DNA of 64,000 nt from Saturnia japonica (GCA_033032175.1 CM065321.1:3866501-3930500), one strand, 5' to 3'. Counted from the stretch's first letter, positions 10,145 to 24,254 are shown. Notes: generated by a model not told the origin, from the sequence alone. Numbers and translations are program-made.

Positions 10145-10450
10145 CATTCTTATGTTTACCGTACTGTGAAGATAAATGGAATAGTCTCCCGGTCAGCTTG
10201 TTCACTCCCTCCTACGTTATTGTATCTTTCAAACGAGGCGTGAAGAGGTATTTCTGGCAGGCTGACATAACGGTAACGATTTCTGATAGATTTGTCACTG
10301 ACAGTCGCCTTCGTTTCTAGACTGCACCCTTCTTTCCATCAGTTGGTATGCAGTCATATTTATGCTTAAATCAATAAGCCCTTAAGAACAGCGAGTATAG
10401 TGCATTTGTACGCCATGAAGATGTACATCCATAATATCCTGAGATATTGC
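10145..10450 (+). pseudogene. LINE 3' end fragment
   Basis: The plus strand gives WNSLPVSLFTPSYVIVSFKR and then GVKRYFWQAD, the usual last block of jockey-like ORF2, followed by a 3' UTR-like stretch. It is short and truncated at the 5' side. Confidence 0.65.
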
Positions 10451-10714
10451 AAAAAAAAAAACAATATATGATGGAACATCATTTTCTAGTGATTACATAT
10501 TATACTCGATTCACTTGAATATATTTTGCCAATAATATATCGGTGTATTCTAGCAGCTGTACTTCAGAACTAATTTTATTTTGTACATTTACAGCTAATT
10601 ATATAGATTTTACAGATAATTAGATAATTGCATGCTTTTCAGATACAATTACCATCAAATGCTAGCCTAACGTTACAGGAGGTTATGTCTTACTTTAAAC
10701 TAGCTGTGTCCGTG

Positions 10715-11150
10715 GCTTCGCTCACTTGGACTACAGAATGCCCGCGCGAATCTTGCTCCTCCGCTCCCGGCTATTTTAAAGACAAATACTTATTGTGGGT
10801 GTTCCTTAGAAGATAAATATATACTGTCCCGGACTTTTTTGTAGGTCTTTTTAATGCCTATAATTACGTAGTACATTAATTTGCTATATCTCTTACGATT
10901 TACTCAGCATAAGCCATTTAAGCGCCTGAATTGATTCACCATGACCTGTTTTTTTTTATTTTTGCATAACCTAATTTTTTTTCTAAAATAAAAGTAGCTT
11001 AAGTTACTTCCTATAAATTCAGCTATCTACCAGTGAAAGTCTCTTCAAAATCGGTCCAACCCTTTCGTAGATTACCCGGAACAAACAGATAGACAGACAT
11101 TAAAATTGGCTTTTTGTTATAGGTATAGTATATACTTTCATATTAAAAAA
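10715..11150 (+). repeat. Dispersed repeat C, full copy
   Basis: About 435 bases bounded by GTGTCCGTGGCTTCGCTCAC at one end and CCGGAACAAACAGATAGACA at the other. The reverse complement recurs at 48640-49085, and part recurs at 25900-26080. No coding frame spans it; the ends resemble the generic tails of non-autonomous elements in moths. Confidence 0.75.
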
Positions 11151-11269
11151 AAAAATGCATTTAGTAAAAAGTTGTTATTTTAACATTATAAACAGACACT
11201 TCAATTTTATTAATTGTATACATAGATATTAAGTATGCTATATTTATTTGTTTTCTTCGTTACAATTAT

Positions 11270-11525
11270 ATTTAAGGTTACCGAGTGTTCTGAAGAGCTG
11301 TTCGACCTAATTCCCTCTTTCTTCTCCATCCTTCATCATATCTTTGCCGTACTGTTAAGCTGTGGAACTGACTTTCAGCTAGTGTGTTCCCTCTGTCCTA
11401 CAACATAAACTCCTTTAAATATAATGTGGAGAGACGTTTGAGCAGGCTGCCATGAGATCGATGTACTATAGATATCTCAGCAGTGGCCAATGTTGTTAGT
11501 TTGCATTGTACTATCAAAATTCAGA
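11270..11525 (+). pseudogene. LINE 3' end fragment
   Basis: Decayed frame with ECSEELFDLIP, then a frame change to KLWN-LSASVFPLSYNINSF and a short 3' UTR. Same family as 10145-10450, same strand. Confidence 0.65.
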
Positions 11526-11529
11526 ATAC

Positions 11530-13630
11530 ATGCAATACTAAAATATTATGTGAATATTAAGAGCTATATATCGCTGCACTTGCAAGGCAGTAGTTAAAGC
11601 CCCTAAAGGCAATGAGGCTATTTACCTATGGTCAGTTACACTAAGCAAGAAGATCCCAAAGAAGGTTGACGTCAGGTCGACTAGACTAAGCCGAATCTCA
11701 GTTCACAGCATAAAGGAAGAAAAAATGTTGCATAGATGGAATGTAAGCAAGAAAAAGAAACTAGCGTAAACACTAAGCATAATAAGGAAATACACATTAT
11801 AATAACAAAAACATGACTGACAGCAGGTGAGCATTATAATAAAATTCAGATGAAACGTTAACCACTAATTAGAAATGCTGGCAACATGTACAAAACTGTA
11901 CTACCGTTCACAGTTAATATCGCTAATTGCGAACTGCAACAAAATTCCCGTACATCAAGGCACTGGATTTGTGTTTGAATAAATTTGCATGTTATTATGA
12001 CGGCTTAAACTCGCTCATTATGTTCAACGTTTAAAATTACTCTAGGTAATTGTCTGTTTTACATAAGTTATAGGTGTCACAAATTATAATTGGATTGCGA
12101 AATCTGATCGTGAGTATTTATGTATTTCTTCTGTCTATCTAGTATCTGTGACATAAGGCCCTGATACTAATTAGAATGCCTTTGATGCAACAAATTAAAT
12201 AGTATGACTTTTAAAAATAGTTCATGTCATTTTAACGCAAGAGATCATAACTTATAAGACAATTACGCTGATTGTCTGGCAGGCAAAATTAATTAATTAT
12301 TGCCATTTCGTGAGTGGCAATTTAAAAAAAAACATATTTGAAGAACTTAACAATAAAAATAAAAGGTTTTTTGGATTAGATGGTCATGAAATAATGGAAT
12401 CGTGAAAAACGCAAGACAAGTAATCGGAACCCAAACTGATGGTTGAACGCGAGCCATTTATCGAATTAATATTTATCAAATGATACATACTTTTTGAATG
12501 CACAAAAGATAAAAAAAGATGATACAATATTATAAATAAGAAAAATAAAGTAGTTCTAGCTAGTAGTAGTTTCTACCAAAACTAAAGACAAGTAGCTTAT
12601 ACTCAAGTGTTGACTTTTTAAATAATTATTTCTTAATAATAAATATAAAAATACCATCCTAAATATCTCCGCCTTGTCTTATATAGATATAGTACTAACA
12701 AAAATCTCATATAATGCAGATATCGTGAGATAAAATCATACACTCGGCTAAACGATGTGAGTCATTGAAGAAATAACTTTGCCGAATATGATAAGTTGTG
12801 CCGTAAAAATTTCTGCAGTACCCTATCATTTGTTCTCGTTTGAGTAACTACAAATTATATACAACGATATTTTTTCTTTCTTTTATTTTTAGGACTTTTG
12901 TTCAATTAAATATTTTCAGCCCCATTGTAACCCTATATTTTAATTAGGAGAGTCGCTGATGAGATATCTCTACTATACCAGCCAAATAACATCTAACGAC
13001 AGTTTTATTAGGAGTGTTGCTTCTAAACTCAGCAGCCAAAAAACAAAATGTTACAAACACCTTTTTACAATATACAAATTATGTGGTGACCTAGGTTTTT
13101 TTTCTATGTAGGTATAATCGTGGGCTAAGCGTTTAAAATAAATATACATGCTTAAAATTAGAATCTTTCATTTTCAATACAAGTAACCTATCTCGCCGTT
13201 CTTTGCATCGGATGTATCGTCCAATAACTTACGTTATTTTCTATCGACGACATAAATTCTACAAATAATACGTTATTACGCCATCGTTTCGGTATTCCGT
13301 TACCTGGGGAATTCAATTGTTCAAATAAATTAGTACTGTTTATTTTTCCCTCGTAGTAAAACAAATACATTCATTAAGTATACAGAGTTGATCATATGGA
13401 AATATGCAACAACAGGAGCTCGCCACAGAAGCTTTTCGCATTATAATCCATTGAATTTTATTTCTTTTTTAAAGTATAAATTAGGAATGCTATAGTCATT
13501 GTATACAAAAACTATAGTTTTTTTAAACTACAAAATAGTATTTATTTTACAATCTAGGTCATCGTATCAAGGAATTTTTGTTTTTCATGTAATTGGCCAG
13601 AAATCTAACACTAAGAATTTTGAGCTCAGC
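11530..13630. other. AT-rich intergenic DNA
   Basis: Long AT-rich tract. The only frames are about 60 codons (for example minus 13370-13188), with no domain and no splice context I can support. Confidence 0.4.
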
Positions 13631-13634
13631 GGTT

Positions 13635-13800
13635 TGTGTACGAATCTCTACAATGAGCGTAGAGCTTTTGATGAAGTAAAACATCGGGATGAAACCATTG
13701 AATAGTGGGCACCACTATCAAGTTAAAAATCTGTTGCCAAGCAGAATGTTCCAGCAGCTGAACTTGAGAGGTAGTTCCCTCCACAATATAACATCGGATG
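13635..13800 (+). repeat. SINE B fragment
   Basis: CGAATCTCTACAATGAGC, GATGAAACCATTGAA and GTTCCAGCAGCTGAACTTGA follow the order of SINE B, with much decay. Confidence 0.55.
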
Positions 13801-14370
13801 AGAAAGTCCACTAACACTAAAATTAGTAAAGAAACATAAACAAATTGGGTTGGCAATCGATCGAAAAACAATAGTAATGTTGCATTTCTTAGCAAATAAA
13901 TCCAGTATGAATCAAGCGTGAATACGTGTCCATACATCAACCTCTTGGAAGAGCTACTTAATCCACTTCACCGCTGGGTGTACGTGCGAGATATGACGTC
14001 ATTCGTCACAGAGCTTTGTCTCGTGCGATACCGCCTGTGACGATTCTTGTTATACTTGTAATTCAGTAAGAATATCATATTTCACGCTCTACTCGGATGC
14101 ATCTTTTATTATGACACAAGATATATTTTGCAACACCTTTAAGGTACGCTTTTGGAGTTCTTAAATTTATAGTATGTGTTCAGATTTTTTTTTAAATATA
14201 TTGTTTAATTTTTTTTATATTGTTTATTGTTTAGTATACATTGAAAATTATTATATGAAATAATTATAGATTTTTGATTCGTTATGTATAAATCAAACTG
14301 TGAAAATATGTCTATTGATGATTTAACAGAAATATATAGAATTGAGTCGGAAATGTTGACAGGCAGAGTG
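13800..14370. other. Intergenic, no gene recognised
   Basis: AT-rich apart from a short GC-richer piece near 13970-14045 that includes a TGACGTCA palindrome at 13994-14001. No coding frame supported. Confidence 0.4.
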
Positions 14371-14595
14371 ACGGCAAGTGAACAGAAACGTTGAACCTAT
14401 CCGGTGGACCACGCAGAGGTAAACTAGGCGTTGGACCACCAGCTCGTTGGGTTGACGATTTAATTAAATATCAGGTTTAACCTGTTGAGATTAGTTCAGG
14501 ACCAGTGAACTGTTGATTGCAAGACGAGATACATAGGTCAGCAGTACGCAAATAAGAGTTGATGATCATGATGGTAATCATGATGATGATAATTA
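14370..14595 (+). pseudogene. RTE/BovB-like LINE 3' end with trinucleotide tail
   Basis: The plus strand reads GGPRRGKLGVGPPARWVDDL, like the last block of RTE-type ORFs (GRP-RWVDDI). It is followed by a short tail ending in ATGATGATGAT repeats at 14568-14592, the usual RTE 3' signature. Severely 5' truncated. Confidence 0.65.
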
Positions 14596-14599
14596 TTAG

Positions 14600-17020
14600 T
14601 TTAGGTATTTGACTTAAATTTCACCTATGTTTAAGTATTGGCGTAGTTAAAAGTAGTATAGCACACTAAGTCTAGACGGAACGACTCTCAGGTGCATCTT
14701 TCGAATACAGCCATAGATAGGTATTTGACGAGAGATTCTCAAGTTCAGAGCATTGCACAAATTTTACTAATAATATCTTAAATTTAATCACCAAGAAATA
14801 TAATTTATAAATGACAAAGTATCTGAACAATTCTTTGGACATATCCGACAATGATCCGAAAGTTGATGGCGGTATCAATTTTATATAAAATTAATGGCCG
14901 ATATTATTTTGACGGCTCCATCTCTCAGCTCACGGCGTACGGTATGAGTTTTATCATTTCCCACGGGTAATATTATTTTTGTCAAATTATATTTTTACTT
15001 TTCCATCTTAACTTTATGAGAGACTTTTTTCCCTTTTATCCTTGGGTTTCATCCTAAGGGATTGATGATCTGGTAATAGTAATAAATATTTCAAACGGTG
15101 ATCAGACTAAACTCCTGATAATCTTGTAAATAGTATATTTAATAATAACCGTATATATATGAAGTTTTTTATTTTTATTGATTATGTTGTTTATGCCATT
15201 TTTCAGTTTAAAAAAAAAACAAAAATGTTTATAGGTAAACACTTGTATGCCGCAGTGATTTTTAATAGAAAATTTAAATCAAAATTCTTTGGTTAAAATT
15301 GTATTCCAACCACTTATTATGTGTGTTCAATGGTATAGTGTCTGTGACTAAATACACTAGCTTTGGGTTCGAATATGGCAAGTTCTGGTTAAATTTCCGC
15401 TGTTAGTTTGGGAAACTGATCGTCTCTAAGAGTAACGGACTATTCCGGACTATGGTTGTTTTGATGCATCTAGTATTCTTGTTGTTATGCTAAGGTTCAT
15501 GCCAATAGTGATAAACCGAAGTGATAAATAGGCAAATACACTGCCTTATATAAAGTTAAAAGTCGAGAAATAAATAAATACTGATACAAGACTACTATAA
15601 AAATGATAATGTAGACGAAATGAGCACTGGCTTACACTCCCGGGTGCGGGACGACATGCTTGCAATATCCGCTGGGAACGGCCACTAGGAAACATCGCTG
15701 CTTTATGTAGAACTGCAACCTGGTATTACACTATACATAAATATATTCATTTAAAAAAAATGAAATAAACTACTCGATCACGCTCGTTGACAGCAACATG
15801 AGGCGGCAGGCCTAGTAGCGCACTAATAGTAAGTTTTGTTAGCGTGTGTGTTATTTTAAAAGTAGTTAAACTAGTTCAGGGTTTTAAGCACTATCACCAC
15901 AACTATTTCTGTCACAAAACGACATATCTCGCTGTGGCATACAAGGTTGTCTAACTCAGTCCTTAGAACTAGCGAATTTCTATTGACTGACCTGCGATCA
16001 TTCATGTTTGTGGTTTGTTAAAAATAGCTATAGGACTATGGCGATTGAGTCTTACTAAGAGTTAAAGAGGTAAAAGTCAAAGAGTTAAAAAAAATTTTTT
16101 TTTACTTCCAGTTAAAATTAATAAGTGCGATACCTCTTTGGATTCAATTTGAGATAAGAAAAATGTGCAAAAATATCAAACTTTCGAATAAACAATTGCA
16201 AAGGGAGTCTATCTAGCTCTTAAAAATTATTCGAAAACTATTGGTGCTAGAGATAATTTTAAAAATCTTCTTGTCTGCAAGTGACTCCTCTCTCTGAAAA
16301 CGAAACCAAAATTGTAAAATTACAATAAAAATAATTGTTGTTAGAGTAGAGCCTAAATTAAATATAATACTTTTGATTTGATTTGATCATTGAACATAAC
16401 ACATGGATAAGATAGAAAACATAAGATTTCAACTGTTTTATAAAACTCTCTATAATATACTAGAAAATTAATGGCCACTTACCGTTTTATGATGTTAAGC
16501 GTACGACATACGCCGAAGTAATATCGTACACTCAAGTAGTGGTCAGTAAATATAAACTGAATATACTTTCAGCTTCTTTGTTCATGTTATTGGAAAAGAA
16601 AACTTAACTCAAGGATGATATAGCCTTTCATATAATAAAGATAGCGATTTGAAACTTTTAAACATAATTCTGTACTTTCAAATTTAATTAAAGATTTGAC
16701 AAAGATTTAGCGGTGAAAGAAAATACTGTGAGGAATGTTGTCAAAACAAACATGATAATAGAAGTAACCTGTGAATTTCAAGTTTCTTAATTATGATGAG
16801 ATAAAAATACAAACATGAAGTGGATACATACATAATATTTACGTTTATTCTTAGTTAATCTGGGGGAACAAGATAGCTTTTTTTTTTTTAGTTTTCTGCC
16901 AATTTTCACTCTCATCTTTCGTTAGACAAACTATCAATATAAACATTCCTGAAATGGTCAATAAATATTAGAATGGTCCTTATTAAAAAAAAATGCTCCT
17001 TAAACATTTCAAAGTAAACA
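14600..17020. other. AT-rich intergenic DNA
   Basis: No gene found. A stretch near 15330-15560 has a box-B-like GGGTTCGAATATGG and may be an old SINE. The rest shows nothing I can name. Confidence 0.4.
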
Positions 17021-17024
17021 AGAC

Positions 17025-17300
17025 TATTTAAAAAAAAAGAAAACCACCTCCAATGATTTTGTTGAGTTCCCTGGTGTATCTTCGAAGTTGAAGCTCCAAA
17101 GCTAATTAAATTAAAATTCATCTTATTAAATTATAAAATGTAATATTATATATTAAAGACCTTGACCTTGACCCTTTTCTAACTAAAAGAAAGTCATTTG
17201 AATCAGTTCATAATTAAAGAAGTTGCACCTGAACATCCATAAAAAATATACAATCAAATGGAGAACCTCCACTTTTTATGAAGTCGGAAAAAAATACGAG
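17025..17300 (+). repeat. Dispersed repeat A (copy 2)
   Basis: TTGTTGAGTTCCCTGGTGTA and CTTCGAAGTTGAAGCTCCAA start it; after a gap, GAGAACCTCC and TTTTTATGAAGTCGG end it. Confidence 0.65.
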
Positions 17301-18090
17301 TAGGTATATTCTCAAAGCTTTAAGCCTTTATATTAGCTTATGCGTGCTTCTTTGCAATTCAAGTTTCATGGATAAATAACATAGAGTTATAGTCATTAAG
17401 AAAATTTGATTTAGAGCACGTACGCGACTAAACCTATGCAACTTATCCTACTAACATTGACATCTCATTTTTTTCAACAGAATACGTTATTCGCTTTGTA
17501 GAGCTTTAAAGAGCCTCCGAACGATACATTAACATCAATAACTACTTAAATCCATAATAGACGCGTAAAAACTCTCTTTTATCAAATTTGTAAACGACAT
17601 CGCATATTTAAAAGCTCACTTATTCAAGCATTCAAACACTTTTTATGTCAGCTCATATTTTTCGAGGCCTTCTATTACAGAAAGGAAGACTTAGAGTAAA
17701 ACGTGAAAAGTATATTTTATTAACATAAAAGAGTTTATTTTCATGTAAAAATTTTAAGAGCATGTGTATAATAACTTTTTATGAATTTAGGCCATGCCTA
17801 TCTATACTATATAATATCTTAAAGCTCAAGACATTTTGTTTGTTTGAAAACGCTAATCTCTGTAACTACCAGTCATATTAGAAAAATATTCGTAACTATT
17901 AAGGCCTTTTTATTGAGGAAGGTTATAGATTATATAGTTTTACGCTTTGTTTCTTAGGAGCGGAGATATAACTATGAACGTAAAACGATTTGGAAGGCTA
18001 TAAGCAAGCACGGGAAGTGAAAACAACAATAGGCTATCAGGTGCATTGGCGGCGACGCTGTAGCGATGTAGTGAATAATTTTATTGTGCC
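17300..18090. other. AT-rich intergenic DNA with a repeat D remnant
   Basis: The piece at 17830-18010 (CTAATCTCTGTAACTACCAG, then a GAAGG and GGGAAGTG tail) resembles the start of the sequence near 55640. No gene recognised. Confidence 0.4.
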
Positions 18091-18099
18091 AAAATATAA

Positions 18100-18330
18100 A
18101 CTTTAAGATTTCACCTGATTTTAGTGATGATATGGCTGAAAGTAGTTACACGCTAAGTCTAGACAATGAACTGGTTCTTTATCACTTTTGTTAGAACATA
18201 TCGACAAATGCATAATGACTGATATTCAACATAAAAATTTTCGTCACCACAAACTTAGGTCATTGAAGGAGTGAAGTCAAATAGTTACACACTAAGTCTA
18301 GAAAATGAACTGGTGCTCAAGCTTACATAG
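18100..18330 (-). repeat. Two SINE B fragments in tandem
   Basis: TACACGCTAAGTCTAGACAATGAACTGG at 18147 and TACACACTAAGTCTAGAAAATGAACTGG at 18284 are near-identical and match the reversed SINE B core (written here in parts because each is short and adjacent). Spacing is about 137 bases. Confidence 0.6.
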
Positions 18331-18334
18331 AGAA

Positions 18335-21300
18335 CATAGAGACAAATAATAGAATAACCTTAGGTTCATTGTAGAAATAATTTCCACGTCGTTCGACGCT
18401 ACATCTGAGTTCATTAACACTATATTATCATTGATTGAAGTCACACAATAACCCACATGTTTACAAATAAACAAATCAGTGCAAGATTTAAATTGAACAA
18501 GTGATGCAATACTGCAAAAGATCTTGAGCTAGCAGCTCCGACCACCTTCCATTACCTTGTAATGTAATGACATCGTTGTGTTTTGTTTTACGGTTAAATT
18601 AAGCGAGTTACACGCGAATTAAACATCACAGTAAAGTCATTCACGAATTCTTTGAAAGATATTTTTAGACGGATATTGTTAATTTTCATTTTTAAATCTT
18701 TCTTTCACTTTTCCCAGTCAGTTTTAATACCAAATTAAGGATTTTAGTCAAAAAAATTTGGATACCGAATAATTTCGTGTTGGTTGCGACTAAAATTGCC
18801 AACTATCTTGGAAGAGCCTGGACATAATGTTAATCGTTACCATTATACCATACCATTAACCATTATACGTTACATTAGCGTATTTGATATCAAATATTAA
18901 GTTTTGTAGATATATTTATCACATCACCGCAACTTAAAGAAGCTTAGAGTAAGATTTGACACTCAAGTAAATAAAGGCTTATAAGCTTATACATCTATGG
19001 TTAGGACATTATACTGGGTCCCAGTTTTTCAGTCTCGTACCACATTTCAGTAGGAATATTTTGGAATATTAAAGTCTTCAATTAAATCATATTACTTCTT
19101 CAACTTTTAGATAAACATATTTCCAATAAAAAAAGGTAAAGTCCAGTATTCAGTGAAAGAGATTTTAAATATGACTTCAAAAGAAAACTATAATTTACGA
19201 TAATAACTTTATTAAAAATACATGGAAATATCCAAACCTACACGCTTCTAAGAATTTCAGATACGTAGAATAGGGTATTTTTACTCTTATTCCCTACTTC
19301 AGTTCTAATGCAAAATCCTTTTCATGATATTATTACAAATTTTACCTAAGAAATGAAATCGCTTATTTACGGTAAGAAAATTCTATTTAATTTTACTCCA
19401 GCAAAACAAATGATATGCAAAAACCAAGATAAGGACACGACACGAGACAGCGAGTTGGGACAGTTGATCTATGGATTCGTAGTGAGAAAATGATTAATGT
19501 TACAAAAAAATATATTTCAAATAATAACTGTGAAATCTGCAAAATCATGGTTGTCATTTTAATATTAAATTAATGATAGTAGTAGTCGGTTTTTAAAGCT
19601 ATAACTACTATCAAAATTGGTTAAATTGTTATAGATTTTGAACTAAATTTAGACAGAGTTTGGAAGATTTAATGGATCGTCAATGATATGCCACTTTAGA
19701 ACACAAGATAGATTAGAGCAATCGTATTTCACACCTCGAAAAATTAACGTTCCCGAGAATGACGAAGAGCTCGCGTTGGGAACAAATGAAGCAAGAAATT
19801 GAATGATTGAGGAATTGTTTGATTCATGTAGCTAATGTCTCGTGACTATTTTATTATCTTAATTAATTAATTATTGTCTTAATTAACGGATCATTGAAGT
19901 GTTTTACGTATCTTATGTAACTTTGGGGCAATTTTAATGATCTCTGGTCAGAGTTAGCTATAGTAATAAAGTAAAATAGTTCATAACATTAACTGTAATA
20001 TGTTTTTTTTTTATATATAATAATTAATACACTATAGTAACACATTGAACATTCATTAACAATACTTTTACAACTTATAAGTTCAAATGAATCAGTCCCT
20101 TTAGTATGAAAATAAAACTAGAAATTGATTAATTAGGGTTCCTTCAATTTGTATTTCTTATTTCTATGTACAATTGTTACCTACTTATTGGTTATGAAAA
20201 TAAATACGAGTATATATTTATTGTCTTACTTTTGGGGATGAATAGATAATTTAATAATTGGACTATTTTGGCCACATGTCTGTTTCAGTTCCAACGTTGG
20301 ATGTGGCTTTAAGTGGCATAGAAGTGTAATTGATTACCGATGGTGGTTGGGCTTTCAAATCATTGCGTTTGGCATCAAGTACATCTAAGTACTTCAAGGG
20401 CTTGGACTTTCGTTGTAATCAAAGCAATCTAATCCGGATATTTGGTCGCTAGTTTCTCCCTTTGTGGCAGTTTTATGCGACAGTTTATTCATGTGACAAT
20501 TCAGCATATCGGGATTAAATATAATGACCACCAAATAATACATTAAAACCCTAAGCTCCCTCTTACTTGATTGATACGTACTTGATACTAAAAAAATATT
20601 AAATTGTCCACAAAATAGTAAACGATCACCAAATGTCAGCGAATAAATTAATACCCTATTAATAACTACCAAACGCTGTGGCTGGATTAGATTAGTTTTA
20701 ACTCGTAATTAGAAACAGTAGGAGATGGCAGCCGCAGCGTCTGGCAAACGCCAAATACTATAATAAAAGTATTTTTTGTGGCTATTTACTATTTTTGGCT
20801 ACTTTTTCGAAGTCATATTTCACTATATCCGGTGATCATTTAAACATAAGCCTTTGTATCCAAGACATTGCCCGACAAATATTGTGTTGATCAATACCAA
20901 ATCATCATCAGCTACCAACTATATAGAGAAAGTAAGTTTGAACGATCTATCCGACACCTTCAAGATAATATATTATTTCACCGTTACAAATAATGTATCT
21001 GACAAGCTCATAAGATTGATGAAGTCTGTACGCGGAATGTTCCACCTGCTTGCTACAATTAACGTTTCTTAGAATTACCCACGCCTCGTGTCTGGGACAA
21101 ATGAGAGGATACATTTATATGATGAGATTTATCAATATAATATTTATGTAGTACATATATAATAAATACTGTTTCAATATAATAGATACTGACTGTTGAC
21201 GACGTATGGGACAGTACAGCTTCAACTCTATAAATGTCATTATTTTTTGGAATTATAATAACCAGCGATCGCCTTAAGCTCGAAATTCGACCTGTGATTT
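18335..21300. other. AT-rich intergenic DNA
   Basis: No gene, RNA or clear repeat. Frames of 72 and 92 codons near 20394-21072 lack domains and coding-like composition. Confidence 0.4.
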
Positions 21301-21305
21301 TTTAA

Positions 21306-21640
21306 TCATAGACTATTTTCTGTTTGACCTTTGCAGTATTCATGAACTTAAACAATGAATATTATATCACTTGCTGTCACTTTTCATTGAGTGACAATGT
21401 CAATATTTTGGAAGGTTCTAAGTTCAATGGTTACTGGTCAGGTTAGGATTCGCAGTATTAATTTATTTAATTTAATATGTTAGTAAAAAATATTATAGAT
21501 AAATTTTAGCTTTCTGCACTCCTTCTCCATATAAACTTTAACTATGCCAAATCTCACAGTCTTCCGTGCACGCAATACACTTAAAAAGAGGTAGAAATTT
21601 TTTGTTTCACGTATTAATATGACGGAGTAACAGGGCCGGG
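21306..21640 (+). repeat. Dispersed repeat H (copy 1)
   Basis: About 270 bases that recur as the reverse complement at 54164-54437. Shared landmarks: ATAGACTATTTTCTGTTTGA, GTGACAATGTCAATATTTT, TTCTGCACTCCTTCTCCATA and CTTCCGTGCACGCAATA. No coding capacity, so probably a non-autonomous DNA element. Confidence 0.75.
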
Positions 21641-21764
21641 CCATCTGTGATCACAATAACACAACTTCCGCTTAATGACATTGTTTGTAATCAATTCATG
21701 TGTCGGCGCTCGAAGACAGTCTAAAAAGAAATGTTTTAAATCTACCAGTCGTAATGATTCAAGG

Positions 21765-21860
21765 GCCGCCCTAGTTGACGTGCCGCCCTAGTTGCAGCTT
21801 CGCCTAAGATCATGTGCCGCCCTAGATCAAGGCCATCATCCTACGAATCCGCCGCCCTAG
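21765..21860 (+). repeat. 17-bp minisatellite with GCCGCCCTAG core
   Basis: GCCGCCCTAG occurs at 21765, 21782, 21816 and 21851. The spacings 17, 34 and 35 fit a 17-bp unit with two units decayed. It is a GC-rich island in AT-rich DNA. Confidence 0.75.
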
Positions 21861-21959
21861 TACCAAAGATAACGAAATACGCCTATACTGTGTACTTTCT
21901 GCGTCAAATATAATGTTTTCTTGATTAAGTATTACTATTTAAGCATGAATCATAATAAC

Positions 21960-22185
21960 TGATGTAATGTTGGCGTGAATGAGCCTGAGCTCTCGGTGAA
22001 GGAAAACACTGTGATGAAACCATAGCATGGTGGTAGGGTGGTCTTCTAATGCCTACCACCTTCAAGTTGAATAGATGTATTCCGGTAGCTGCACTTATGA
22101 GCCAGTTTATCCACTAGGCTTATGTTAATATCGTTACTTATGATCAAGTGAGATTATGTCCAAAGACCTCTAATTAATTAAAAAT
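21960..22185 (+). repeat. SINE B copy
   Basis: GAGCCTGAGCTCTCGGTGAA, GATGAAACCATAGCATGGTG, CCGGTAGCTGCACTTATGAG and ATCAAGTGAGATTATG occur in family order. The tRNA-like head is missing. Confidence 0.75.
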
Positions 22186-22189
22186 GTAA

Positions 22190-23785
22190 TTTGATGGCAT
22201 AACAGTTAAATCGTTTGTTTGTATTGATTTGTATACGATAAACTAGTAAATAAAAAAATATATAAATATTGTGTCTAAATTTTCATACGGCATGATTATT
22301 AAATTGCAATTTGTTTCAAGACATTTGTTTGTTTGTTTGTTTCTCTCTTCTCTTTTCTATGCCTGTAATATACCGTCTAAAATATTTTATTCAAATTGAG
22401 TATTAATTATTACCCATACTGACTATAATTTTCAGTAACTTTTAATTATAAATTTGTCCTGGCAACCAAAATATTTAAGATACAAATTGTTTCAGCGTTA
22501 TTAAAACTCAAAACGCTGTGTACAACATATTTGAGCCACAAAAGCTTTTGCATTATCTAAATTGTTAATATATCTTGAATGCATAATTTATAACCGTCAA
22601 GATGATAATAATCCCAGACGACTTTAAAAATAATCTTGAGAACGATAACTCATCTAAGAAGTTCAACCTTGACCTTCAGAGCGACGATATTCTTTATTCA
22701 AAATATTATTTCAAGTGGCTTGAAGTGATTTCGCTTAGAGTATTTGAAATCGTTAGGAATGGTTAATTAAACCATTTTCAAGAATTTCGTTTTAAAAACT
22801 AGAATGCAACTATTTTTACAAACAAGCCTCTGCGTAGACATTTATTTACCCAGTAAGACTATTTAGCGTGTTGGTAACCATATAATGTAAGTTTTATGCA
22901 TGGAAGTGTTAACTAGTTTATTTAGATAAGTAAGTTTTGAGGAGATATAATTATACAGAAAAACATCAAAAACTTCCTCTTGATCTAGATAAACTAAACT
23001 TTGATGTTAACCTAGGTGTTATTGTTAAAGCGACACTTATGTAGAAGAAAAATGTCCAGTATAAGATTCCTTATGTACCTATATTTTTTTACTTAATAAT
23101 AATGGAATGAACTTTGTATTTAATTTAATTATTTTGCGATTAAAACATTTTCAAATATAAAAATTATATGTCATGTAAGTAATAATTAAAACTAAATAAT
23201 TTGAATAAAATGTAATATAAAAATATATTCACTATATCCTAGTAACTGTAACCGAAAATATTAATCCAACCGTAGTTTAAACTATTTACTCCACACTAAG
23301 CCCCAACAAATAATTTGAAACTTACATGTTTAAAATATTATGCGTAGAGGACCCATGCTGTTTTATTTGACAACATTTCAAATTTATAACCGTTATTTAT
23401 AGCGGATGTGTTCAAAGAGGTCTCGTTGAATATACATATATTCACGGATGAAATAATATGTAACAAATATGTTGTAGAAAGGCAAATTTGTCAGGATCGC
23501 TCCCTTTTTGAATTTTGAATTATCTATTTTTAATGAAAATTATTAGATTTTATTCTAATTTTAAATAACACTAGTATTCTCTATTTTAGTAAACGTCTTA
23601 TATACTGAATCTTTTTTATTTTGAGTAAATTGATATACTATTGGAAATACAAAATCCAAATAAAGCTGTGACTTTGGTGGTATTGTGCGTTATATAATTT
23701 AGTTATTGTGTGCAAATTAATGTCGTACATTAGAATGTGTCTTGATAATGTTTAAATATTAGCTAAACAGTTTATGTATTGTAGT
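22190..23785. other. AT-rich intergenic DNA
   Basis: A short (TTTG)n run at 22325-22342. No gene recognised. Confidence 0.4.
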
Positions 23786-24250
23786 TTAGCATCGTTGTGA
23801 TTTGAAAGTCGATGAAATTAAAAATCCAATGAAACGAAAAAGCGAAAGCGACAATAAAAAGAGACAGACACATAAATTCATAAGATTTAATGTGGGAGAA
23901 AATAAGATAGGAAAGTTTTAGGCAATGGTAAAATGGTACAAAAGAGTTTTGTTGCCACGCAATAATGAATGAATAATAACCTCACCAAAAAGGCACGAAA
24001 TAAAAACTTTTTAGACAACACTTATAACTTTCTGTTACTGATTGATATTGTGTTAGGTTACCATGGTTATTTCAAATGTGCATTTATTGTAAATGATATT
24101 GTGAATAATGATTGTGAGTACTTGTATGTACATTTTCATAAACATTAAATTAGTGAGTATTCGATCATTTTCTGAATTTAAAAAAAAATGACGTGAAGGT
24201 TTCACTTCTACCACGTGTGAATTGCACACATATATTTTTTTAATATACAA
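23785..24250 (+). repeat. Dispersed repeat G (copy 1)
   Basis: Starts TAGCATCGTTGTGATTTGAA and ends near GTGTGAATTGCACACATA. The same start and end bound 30336-30805, and a shorter relative lies at 44155-44450. No coding frame. Confidence 0.75.
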
Positions 24251-24254
24251 CTAA

